Assembly: GCF_000971475.1 (NCBI RefSeq)
Contig: NZ_DF967544.1
Span: 88,571-152,570 of the forward strand
Direction of reading: 5' to 3'
DNA: 64,000 nucleotides
Origin: Sulfuricella sp. T08
GTDB lineage: Bacteria; Pseudomonadota; Gammaproteobacteria; Burkholderiales; Sulfuricellaceae
Part shown: positions 57,268 through 64,000 of the stretch, one piece after another
Numbering within the stretch: position 1 is the stretch's first letter
How the letters are laid out: each line of letters starts with the position of its first letter
The notes under the pieces: model-generated
Databases searched by the model: none
What the model was told of the DNA's origin: nothing
What the model saw: only the letters and a program-made list of their open reading frames with translations
Translations under genes and position numbers: made by a program

Positions 57268-58389
57268 TCAGCGGACCGCGAGACGCCAGAGCGACGTTAC
57301 CTCCGCTGCGCGCGCAGCATGGAGCGGGTCTGCGGCGTCGGAAGCGCGGGGGTGGGTCGGCCGGGCATCCAGCCGGCCCACGACCTTCAAGCCCGCCCCG
57401 TCGAAGAGAGCAAGCAACTCGGCCCGCGTGCGCAAGCCCAGATGCTCGGCCAAGTCCGAGAGCACCAGCCAGCCCTCCCCTCCCGGCTCCAGATGTTCGG
57501 CCAGCCCGCTTATGAATCCGCGCAGCATGCGGCTCTCGGGATCATAAACCGCGTGTTCGATGGGGGCGTTTGCCCGCGCTGGAACCCACGGCGGATTGCA
57601 GACCACGAGCGGAGCCCGTCCTTCGGGGAAGAGATCCGCCTGCACGACCTCTACCTGCTCGGTCAACCCCAGTCGCGCCAGATTCTCGCGGGCGCACGCC
57701 AGCGCGCGCGGGTCCTGGTCGGTGGCCACGACATGCGCGACGCCCCGGCGAGCGAGCACCGCAGCCAGCACTCCGGTGCCGGTGCCGATATCGAAGGCCA
57801 GCGCCCGCGAGGGCAGCGGCGCCTCGGCCACCAGCCCCACATACTCGCCGCGGACTGGGGAGAATACGCCATAGTGCGGGTGGATGCGATCTCCGAGCGC
57901 CGGGATCTCAACGCCCTTCTTGCGCCACTCGTGGGCGCCGATCAGTCCCAGCAACTCGCGCAGCGAGACCACCGAGGGGGCTTCACCCAGACCGTAAGCC
58001 TCCGCGCAGGCTTGCCGCACGTCGGGCGCACGTCGCAGGGGGATGCCATAGTCTTCCTCTAACGGCAGCAGCAACAACCCCAACGCGCGTGCGCGCTGGG
58101 CCTGAGTCATGCGATGCAGATGGAATGCCTCGGCAGGCGTCGCGGATGTCTTGAGGGGCTTGCGGTCGGCGCGCCGCGCCATCGACTGCAGCAACTGGCG
58201 TGCATTCTGGAAATCACCGCGCCACAGCAGCGCAGTGCCATCGCAGGCCAAACGATAGGCGGTGTCGGCCGTCATGCGGTCATCGGCAATGACCACACGT
58301 GTGGGCGGTGCCATCCCGCTCTCCGAGCGCCACAGGGCGGAGCGGGTCTCGCCGGCTTCGGTCCAGGTCACAACCGGGTGGCCGCTCAC
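57268..58389 (-). CDS. SAM-dependent methyltransferase (PrmC/RsmC-like)
   Basis: A 373-residue protein. The N-terminal 190 residues are helical with R/A/L-rich composition. The C-terminal Rossmann methyltransferase has ALAFDIGTGTGVLAAVLARRG (about 193-213) and the substrate motif VVCNPPW, typical of enzymes that methylate amide or amino nitrogens in proteins, rRNA or DNA. The GTG start at 58389 has AAGGGG in front. The gene is markedly more GC-rich than its neighbours, a possible sign of transfer. The target is unknown. Confidence 0.8.
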   Translation of the reverse strand: MSGHPVVTWTEAGETRSALWRSESGMAPPTRVVIADDRMTADTAYRLACDGTALLWRGDFQNARQLLQSMARRADRKPLKTSATPAEAFHLHRMTQAQRARALGLLLLPLEEDYGIPLRRAPDVRQACAEAYGLGEAPSVVSLRELLGLIGAHEWRKKGVEIPALGDRIHPHYGVFSPVRGEYVGLVAEAPLPSRALAFDIGTGTGVLAAVLARRGVAHVVATDQDPRALACARENLARLGLTEQVEVVQADLFPEGRAPLVVCNPPWVPARANAPIEHAVYDPESRMLRGFISGLAEHLEPGGEGWLVLSDLAEHLGLRTRAELLALFDGAGLKVVGRLDARPTHPRASDAADPLHAARAAEVTSLWRLAVR

Positions 58390-58462
58390 AGCAACCCCTT
58401 CGGTTTGCAGGAACAGGTCTGGAGTTGCGCCATGGGCTCCTCGATAAGCAGGAAAAGTACCA

Positions 58463-60481
58463 CTATGCCATCACCAGCTGATTGCGGCCCCGGTGTTTGG
58501 CCTTGTACATGGCGGAATCGGCTTTGGCAATGAGTTCGTCGCTGTCGAGATCCTGATCGGGAAACAGGGCAATGCCGATGCTGGCGCTGATGTGTAACTG
58601 CTTGCCCGCCACCTCGAAAGGTGCAGCCAGTAAAGCACAGATTTTTTCGCCGACCAGACGGGCTTCTGCTTCAGCCTCGGCGCGGGCCTGGCTCAGGCGC
58701 GGCAGCAAAATAATGAATTCGTCCCCGCCGATGCGCGAAACACTATCCTCAGCACGCAACAGCTGTTGCATGCGTCGTGCCACCTCGACCAGCAAACGGT
58801 CTCCCACGTTATGGCCATGGTTATCATTAATGGGCTTGAATTCGTCCAGATCGACAAACAGTAACGCCCCCAACTGGTCGCGCCGCTGGTTGGTCGCGTT
58901 GCTGTGTTGCAGCATGTCGAGCAGGCTGCGGCGGTTGGGCAGACCGGTGAGTTGATCCATCATGGCGATTTGGGCGATTTTTTCCTGATGTGAACGCGTT
59001 TCGGTGATGTCGCGCATGGTGCCTTCAACACCAGTCACTGCACCATCCGGAGCAAAGGTGTAATGGGTATTGACGGACACCCAGCGCGCTTCCCTCTGTT
59101 TGTTGAAAACCTTGATTTCATAGTTGTGCAAGGTGCCGCCTGATTCCTTCAGCGCATTGAATAAATCATTCGCCGAATAGGGCGGCACGAAATAGTCCGC
59201 CATTTGCGTGCCGATGACCTCCTTCGGGGTGTAGCCAAAGATGCCCTCAGCGGAGGGCGATATTTGCAACAAGGAGCCATGGGTGTCCGCACGATAGTAA
59301 ACATCCTGCAGGTTTTCAATGATGCTGCGAAAGTGTTGCTCCGACTGTATCAACAGATGCTCGGCCTCGCGGCTGTGAGCAATCTCGCGCGCCAGGCGCT
59401 GATTGAACCGCCACAGGATGAACGCGACCAGACCCGCCAGCACAAACAGGATGGCACTCACGCTGACAGCCTGCCAGAAAGTCGACAAGGCAATTTTTGG
59501 ATTGGGATCATAGATAAAATCGTCCAGCTTGCGGCCTGCAGCAACCACCTTGAATTGCACCAAGGTGTCGGCCATGCGCTGGAAACGACCGGGATTGATG
59601 TTTCCAATCGGGATGAGGGTGGGCTGAATCAGCGATTCCATGGCAGCCGCTTCAAATTCCAGATGGGCGCGGCTTTTTTTCGGACGATAGTGTTTCTCGA
59701 TCAGATCGATAATTTCCTGCTTGTGCTGCATGGCGTATTCCCAGCCGCGTAACGAAGCTTCGCGGAAGGCTTTAACCTGCTCCGGGTGCTGCCGAATTTC
59801 ATGCTGTGTGGTAAACAGGATGTCACTGTAAAAGTCCACGCCGTAATTGATGGGCTGGATGGCACGGCCTTCGACATGGTGCTCCCGCAGAAAGTACGGC
59901 TCATTGGTGAGATAGGCATTAAAAACATCGGTTTTTCCGTTGATCAGATCATTAATATCGTAGCTGCTGGGCAATATCCGGAGTTTTTTGGGATCCACAC
60001 CTTCATTGGATAGCATGGCGAGAAAATCTACATCCTCCGTGCCACCGACCATCATGATCTGTTTGCCGATCAAATCCTGTGGAGTCCGAATCCCGCTATC
60101 CTTGCGCGTCAGCAGCACCGAGGGCGAATGCTGAAAAATGGCTGCAAGTGCCACCAACGGTTCGCCCTTGAGGTAATGGAATAGCAGTTCGCTATTGGCT
60201 TCGCCATATTGTGCCCGCCCTGCCAGCACTTCTTCCACCGGACGACGATCGGGAGCGCCCGCAACGATGGTGACATCCAGTCCTTTTTCTCGATAGTAGC
60301 CCTTGTGCAAAGCAGCGTAGTAGCCGGCAAACTGGAATTGGTGCAGCCAGCGAATCTGCATGGTCACTGGCGTAAGGGGTTTGTCGAGTGCAACCGCATT
60401 CGCGGCGTGGAGCGCCGGTACTGAAAACAGTAACAGGCTGGCAACGGCTACTATGGCGATGATTCGGGTGAAACACCTCAT
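58463..60481 (-). CDS. Diguanylate cyclase with NMT1/THI5-type periplasmic binding domain
   Basis: A 672-residue membrane sensor. A signal peptide (ending near LHAANA) is followed by a periplasmic NMT1/THI5-like solute-binding domain (about 37-290, with IRWLHQFQFAGYYAALHKGYYREKGLDVTIV). A helix lies at about 330-352, a PAS domain at 375-490 and a GGDEF domain at 505-672 with RIGGDEF. An RxxD I-site (RAED) is five residues before it. It should turn an extracellular small-molecule signal, perhaps a pyrimidine-like or amine compound, into cyclic di-GMP. The ligand is not deducible. Monocistronic by appearance. Confidence 0.92.
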   Translation of the reverse strand: MRCFTRIIAIVAVASLLLFSVPALHAANAVALDKPLTPVTMQIRWLHQFQFAGYYAALHKGYYREKGLDVTIVAGAPDRRPVEEVLAGRAQYGEANSELLFHYLKGEPLVALAAIFQHSPSVLLTRKDSGIRTPQDLIGKQIMMVGGTEDVDFLAMLSNEGVDPKKLRILPSSYDINDLINGKTDVFNAYLTNEPYFLREHHVEGRAIQPINYGVDFYSDILFTTQHEIRQHPEQVKAFREASLRGWEYAMQHKQEIIDLIEKHYRPKKSRAHLEFEAAAMESLIQPTLIPIGNINPGRFQRMADTLVQFKVVAAGRKLDDFIYDPNPKIALSTFWQAVSVSAILFVLAGLVAFILWRFNQRLAREIAHSREAEHLLIQSEQHFRSIIENLQDVYYRADTHGSLLQISPSAEGIFGYTPKEVIGTQMADYFVPPYSANDLFNALKESGGTLHNYEIKVFNKQREARWVSVNTHYTFAPDGAVTGVEGTMRDITETRSHQEKIAQIAMMDQLTGLPNRRSLLDMLQHSNATNQRRDQLGALLFVDLDEFKPINDNHGHNVGDRLLVEVARRMQQLLRAEDSVSRIGGDEFIILLPRLSQARAEAEAEARLVGEKICALLAAPFEVAGKQLHISASIGIALFPDQDLDSDELIAKADSAMYKAKHRGRNQLVMA

Positions 60482-60637
60482 TCATTTCCCTTATCTGGAA
60501 CAAACGGTAAATCAGGCTTGGTATTCGATGATGGCCGGACGAGACATAGACCTGTTCTAAAAGGGCTTTATATCAGAAAACCAGCTGTCTCGGGGCGTTT
60601 TTGCTGGCCATCTTCGACAGTGGATTCCGGACCCTAA

Positions 60638-60664
60638 TAAAAAAGGGGTGCCCGCAGGCACCCC
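60638..60664 (-). terminator. Rho-independent terminator after amtB
   Basis: Read on the minus strand, GGGGTGCC-TGCG-GGCACCCC forms an 8-bp stem followed by TTTTTT. It begins 26 bases beyond the amtB stop. Confidence 0.93.
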
Positions 60665-60689
60665 AGAATCCTACTCAGGATAGTTATCG

Positions 60690-62117
60690 TTATTCGACGT
60701 GCTCGCCGTGCAGGGCAACGTCCAGTCCTTCACGCTCTTCTTCTTCGGAGACGCGCAGACCGATGGCGATGTCGATCACCTTGAGAATGATGAAGGTCAT
60801 CACCAGACTGTAGGCTACCGTGGCGCCGACGCCCAGCAACTGGGTGACAACCTGACCGCCGTTACCTTCCAGCAGGCCGGCGGTTCCGCCGATTTCCTTG
60901 ACGGCGAATACGCCAGTCAGGATTGCGCCGACGATGCCGCCTACGCCGTGCACACCGAAGGCGTCGAGCGAGTCATCATAGCCGAGCATTTTCTTGAGGC
61001 TGGTTGCGCCCCAGAAACATGATACGCCAGCGACCAGGCCGATGATCAGCGCGCCCATCGGACCGACGAAGCCGGATGCGGGGGTGATGGCGACCAGGCC
61101 GGCGACTGCACCGGAAGCGATGCCCAGCACGCTAGGCTTACCCTTGCCAATCCACTCCGCGAACATCCAGGAGAGCGCGGCAGCAGCTGCACCGATCTGG
61201 GTCACCGCCATGGCCATGCCGGCACGACCGTCAGCAGCCACCGCAGAGCCGGCGTTGAAGCCGAACCAGCCTACCCACAGCATGGCGGCGCCGACGACGG
61301 TCAGTACCAGGTTGTGCGGCGCCATCGGCTCACGGCCGTAGCCAAGGCGCTTGCCGAGGACGATCGCTGTCACCAGGCCGGCGATACCGGCGTTGATGTG
61401 CACCACGGTGCCGCCGGCGTAGTCAAGCACGCCCTTGGTGACGAGCCAGCCTTGAATCGCCGGGTCGGAGCTCGTGCCCCACACCCAGTGAGCGATTGGG
61501 GCATACACTGCCAACGACCAGATAGCCATGAACCACAGCATCGCCGAGAACTTCATGCGATCGGCAAAGGCGCCGGTGATCAGGGCTGGGGTGATGATGG
61601 CGAAGGTCATCTGGAACATCATGAACACGGATTCGGGGATGTTCTGCCCGTCAGTGCCAGCCATTCCATTCAGCCCCATTCCGTTAAGAAAAAGTCGGTC
61701 GAGGCCGCCGAGCCACGGTCCGCCATCTCGGAAGGCAATGCTGTAGCCCGCGATCATCCATATTACCGTGATCAGTGCGGTGATCGAGAAGCTTTGCATC
61801 AGCGTGGCGAGCACGTTCTTCTTGCGCACCATACCACCGTAGAACAGCGCCAGACCAGGAATGGTCATGAACAGCACCAGCGCCGTGGAGGTCAGCATCC
61901 AAGCGGTGTTGCCGCTATCCAGTTTCTGTGCCACCGGAGCGGGTGCAGCCGCCGGTTCCGTTGCCGGGGCTACAGCCGGTTCTGCGGCAGGTGCGGCAGC
62001 TTCAGGTGCAGTTACAGCCGGCTTGGCGTCAACCGGAGCGGCCACTTCCTCGGCCAGGGTCAGGCCGGAGAATCCCAGCATCCCCAGTAGGGCGAGCATA
62101 CTCAACAATCTTTTCAT
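60690..62117 (-). CDS. amtB: Ammonium transporter AmtB
   Basis: Trimeric ammonium channel of the inner membrane. A signal peptide (ending near LTLAEE) and a low-complexity A/P/E/V linker of about 45 residues precede eleven helices. The core shows ALFYGGMVRKKN, WGTSSDPAIQGWLVTKGVLDYAGGTVVHINAGIAGL with the pore histidine, and the second His in AFGVHGVGGIVGAI. The length of 475 residues includes the extended N-terminus. It lies 15 bases after glnK, in the universal glnK-amtB pair; GlnK should block it when nitrogen is plentiful. Confidence 0.97.
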   Translation of the reverse strand: MKRLLSMLALLGMLGFSGLTLAEEVAAPVDAKPAVTAPEAAAPAAEPAVAPATEPAAAPAPVAQKLDSGNTAWMLTSTALVLFMTIPGLALFYGGMVRKKNVLATLMQSFSITALITVIWMIAGYSIAFRDGGPWLGGLDRLFLNGMGLNGMAGTDGQNIPESVFMMFQMTFAIITPALITGAFADRMKFSAMLWFMAIWSLAVYAPIAHWVWGTSSDPAIQGWLVTKGVLDYAGGTVVHINAGIAGLVTAIVLGKRLGYGREPMAPHNLVLTVVGAAMLWVGWFGFNAGSAVAADGRAGMAMAVTQIGAAAAALSWMFAEWIGKGKPSVLGIASGAVAGLVAITPASGFVGPMGALIIGLVAGVSCFWGATSLKKMLGYDDSLDAFGVHGVGGIVGAILTGVFAVKEIGGTAGLLEGNGGQVVTQLLGVGATVAYSLVMTFIILKVIDIAIGLRVSEEEEREGLDVALHGEHVE

Positions 62118-62132
62118 TATGGCTTGCTCCTT

Positions 62133-62516
<384 letters not shown>

Positions 62517-63338
62517 TTAGAAGGTCTTGAGGAATGACAGGGCTAAACGTCCGTCAGCAACATTCTTGGGTGTGCCGGTGCCAAATATGTAGACATTGTT
62601 ACCGCCAGCGTCGTGCAGCTTGCCGTTTGTATCGGTGTAGGCCAGAGTTACGGTGCCGTAACCCATATCTTTGCTGACGCCAAGTTTCCAGTCCGTGTAG
62701 GAGGCGTCGGTGTAGTTTTTGATTTTCTGATGGCCGGCATGAGCCAGGATAGTCCAGCCCTCTGCCACAGGATAGTTCACCGACAGGTCGAGGTAATCGC
62801 TGCCCTTGGTCTTCTGGTTGGCGCTTACACCAAAACCGCTAGGCCCACCCCAGCCAATGAAGTAGTCGGATACGGCACGGCTGTACTTCAGTGACACATA
62901 TTTCCAGCTCCCGCTTAAATAAACCTCAGTGGTATCAGGATCGGTTGCACCCGCGACTTGGTCGCCGGGGTAGTAGTAAGTGATGACGCCAAGATCATAG
63001 CCGAAATCACCCACGGAGGCTTTGTAGCCGCCATACAGATCGACTTCCAGGCTGCTGTTGTTCTTGAAGCCGTTCTCTTTCACCCAGCTCACATTGGAAA
63101 GCCAGGTTCCCACGTAGAGGCCGCTAGCGTGGCTGTAGTCGAAACCGCCCTGGACAGCCGGCGTGTGTTGGGTTTGGGTTACGCCGCGAAAAATGTAATC
63201 GGTGGTCAGACCAAAATTGCCGGTAAAGGGAGAAGCGGCTGCCGGTGCATCCTCCGCGCTAGCGGTCGGAGTGAACAGAAGGGAAGCCGGCAGTGCGACA
63301 ACACCTGCCAAGACCAGTGCTTGAGAAATTTTACGCAT
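62517..63338 (-). CDS. TIGR02001-type outer-membrane beta-barrel protein
   Basis: An exported protein of 273 residues. The signal peptide ends near PTASAED. The rest is rich in alternating aromatic/glycine beta strands (FGLTTDYIFRGVTQTQHTPAVQGGFDY, typical of the TIGR02001 family) and ends with Phe, an outer-membrane insertion signal. It leads the operon with glnK and amtB, behind an NtrC/sigma-54 control region, so it is probably a nitrogen-regulated channel for ammonium or other small nitrogen compounds. No member's substrate is known to me. Confidence 0.88.
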   Translation of the reverse strand: MRKISQALVLAGVVALPASLLFTPTASAEDAPAAASPFTGNFGLTTDYIFRGVTQTQHTPAVQGGFDYSHASGLYVGTWLSNVSWVKENGFKNNSSLEVDLYGGYKASVGDFGYDLGVITYYYPGDQVAGATDPDTTEVYLSGSWKYVSLKYSRAVSDYFIGWGGPSGFGVSANQKTKGSDYLDLSVNYPVAEGWTILAHAGHQKIKNYTDASYTDWKLGVSKDMGYGTVTLAYTDTNGKLHDAGGNNVYIFGTGTPKNVADGRLALSFLKTF

Positions 63339-63385
63339 GATATTTTCCTTTCAATTGAAATGAGATAAGCCTCGTGATTTACCTT

Positions 63386-63401
63386 AGCATTTGTCGTGCC
63401 A
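63386..63401 (-). promoter_or_regulatory. Sigma-54 promoter of porin-glnK-amtB
   Basis: On the minus strand TGGCACG-ACAA-ATGCT, one mismatch from the sigma-54 consensus and with the same -24 and -12 bases as the guanidine operon promoter. It lies 48 bases upstream of the porin start. Confidence 0.85.
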
Positions 63402-63496
63402 GAATAATAATTATTAGTATATTCAAGATGATATAATTTTATTGAGTGGCTTGCAGGTGGGCCAGGCACCGCTTTGAGTCAACCAGGCGTTTAAGT

Positions 63497-63511
63497 GCAC
63501 CAAAAAAGTGC
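63497..63511 (-). promoter_or_regulatory. NtrC binding site of porin-glnK-amtB
   Basis: GCACCAAAAAAGTGC is a perfect match to GCAC-Y-N5-R-GTGC. It lies about 104 bp upstream of the -24 element on the minus strand. A half site (GCACC) is at 63466-63470, 31 bp away. It is also 64 bp from the divergent ubiK start. Confidence 0.85.
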
Positions 63512-63574
63512 GTATGTTCGGATAGTCTCATTTTGGTACACTGAGAAAATTCAAGTTCATACAAGGGGTGATTC

Positions 63575-63850
63575 ATGATGTTGGGCCAAAAGATGTTTGA
63601 AGAAATCAGCGGCAAACTTGGCCAGGCGCTGGCCGACAGTCCGGCCAAGGATCTGGAAAAAAACTTGCGTGCCGTGCTGCAGGGCGTGTTCGCCAAGCTG
63701 GATCTGGTGACGCGCGAGGAATTCGACGTGCAGCAGGCGGTGCTGCTCAAGACCCGCGAAAAACTGGAAGCACTGGAAGCCAAGGTCGCCGAGCTCGAAG
63801 CCCGGCACGGCGGCGAGGCTAGCGAGGAATCAGGGAACCTGGCTCTGTGA
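63575..63850 (+). CDS. ubiK: Ubiquinone biosynthesis accessory factor UbiK
   Basis: BMFP-domain protein of 91 residues. The N-terminal amphipathic part (MFEEISGKLGQALADSPAKDLEKNLRAVLQG) is followed by VTREEFDVQQAVLLKTREKLEALEAKVAELEA, the hallmark trimeric coiled coil. It partners UbiJ (33114-33728) in aerobic ubiquinone synthesis. The start is 63575, with AAGGGG in front; a second ATG follows at 63578. Divergent from the porin operon. Confidence 0.9.
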   Translation: MMLGQKMFEEISGKLGQALADSPAKDLEKNLRAVLQGVFAKLDLVTREEFDVQQAVLLKTREKLEALEAKVAELEARHGGEASEESGNLAL

Positions 63851-63893
63851 GGCTCGTTCCCGCAGCATTTCGCATGATTTTCCGCTGACGCGG

Positions 63894-64000
63894 ATGGCAC
63901 TGGCCGTTCTCTATAGCCGGGCATTGACTGGCATGGAAGCGCCGCTGGTGACGGTCGAGGTGCACCTGTCGAATGGGCTGCCCAGTTTCAATCTGGTCGG
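63894..64000 (+). CDS. comM: YifB/ComM Mg-chelatase-like ATPase (5' end only)
   Basis: The window ends after 35 codons: MALAVLYSRALTGMEAPL followed by VTVEVHLSNGLPSFNLVG. This is the well-conserved beginning of YifB/ComM, an AAA+ helicase that promotes branch migration in natural transformation. The gene follows ubiK, as in many betaproteobacteria. The rest lies outside the window. Confidence 0.9.
   Translation, partial: MALAVLYSRALTGMEAPLVTVEVHLSNGLPSFNLV

Overview
The window is a chromosomal segment of a GC-rich betaproteobacterium. The gene set (type I glnA with ntrBC, glnK-amtB, ubiE/ubiJ/ubiB/ubiK, phoBR, a Dnr-type regulator beside NnrS-like membrane genes, many cyclic-di-GMP enzymes) and the protein styles fit the Nitrosomonadales/Sulfuricellaceae/Gallionellaceae area. 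That placement is inference from family resemblance. No rRNA, tRNA, insertion sequence or CRISPR array was recognised.

Layout. 0-4.8 kb: a PAS-GGDEF diguanylate cyclase, mtgA and aroE on the minus strand, then a cation-diffusion-facilitator gene. 4.8-9.5 kb: the nitrogen control block, with tandem NtrC sites, glnA, a small DUF4124 gene and ntrB-ntrC. 9.5-11.4 kb: a Dnr/Fnr-type regulator facing two NnrS-like membrane genes across an Fnr/Dnr box. 11.4-27.1 kb: housekeeping and metabolic genes (exonuclease III, oligopeptidase A, gamma carbonic anhydrase, phosphoglucomutase, glycogen phosphorylase), an HD-GYP protein with a haem-binding CxxCH motif, and an RND efflux pair. 27.1-29.6 kb: accessory DNA made of a 0.7-kb inverted-repeat element and three small genes arranged like integron cassettes, with two attC-like hairpins and no integrase. 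29.6-43.6 kb: a flavoprotein, the ubiquinone cluster ubiE-tim44-ubiJ-ubiB, phoBR with a Pho box, an unrecognised 542-residue protein, a HIT protein and a 1273-residue FAD/Fe-S oxidoreductase.

44.1-56.7 kb is the most interesting region: a nine-gene guanidine operon. Its leader carries, in order, an NtrC site, a good sigma-54 promoter, a guanidine-I (ykkC) riboswitch with an overlapping terminator, and then the genes: ABC transporter (binding protein, permease, ATPase), a creatininase-family protein, a glutamine-synthetase-like ligase, two urea-carboxylase-associated proteins (carboxyguanidine deiminase type), a urea/guanidine carboxylase and allophanate hydrolase. The core pathway takes up guanidine, carboxylates it, deiminates carboxyguanidine to allophanate and hydrolyses that to ammonia and CO2. 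The creatininase-like and ligase genes are extra and their roles are unknown. The leader suggests an AND gate: nitrogen limitation through NtrC/sigma-54 and guanidine through the riboswitch.

56.7-64 kb: a YqaA-type membrane protein, a methyltransferase, a binding-protein-like sensor joined to PAS-GGDEF, and a porin-like gene with glnK-amtB behind a second well-formed sigma-54 promoter and a perfect NtrC site, followed by divergent ubiK and the start of comM. NtrC and sigma-54 therefore appear to join three loci of this window: glnA, the guanidine operon and porin-glnK-amtB.
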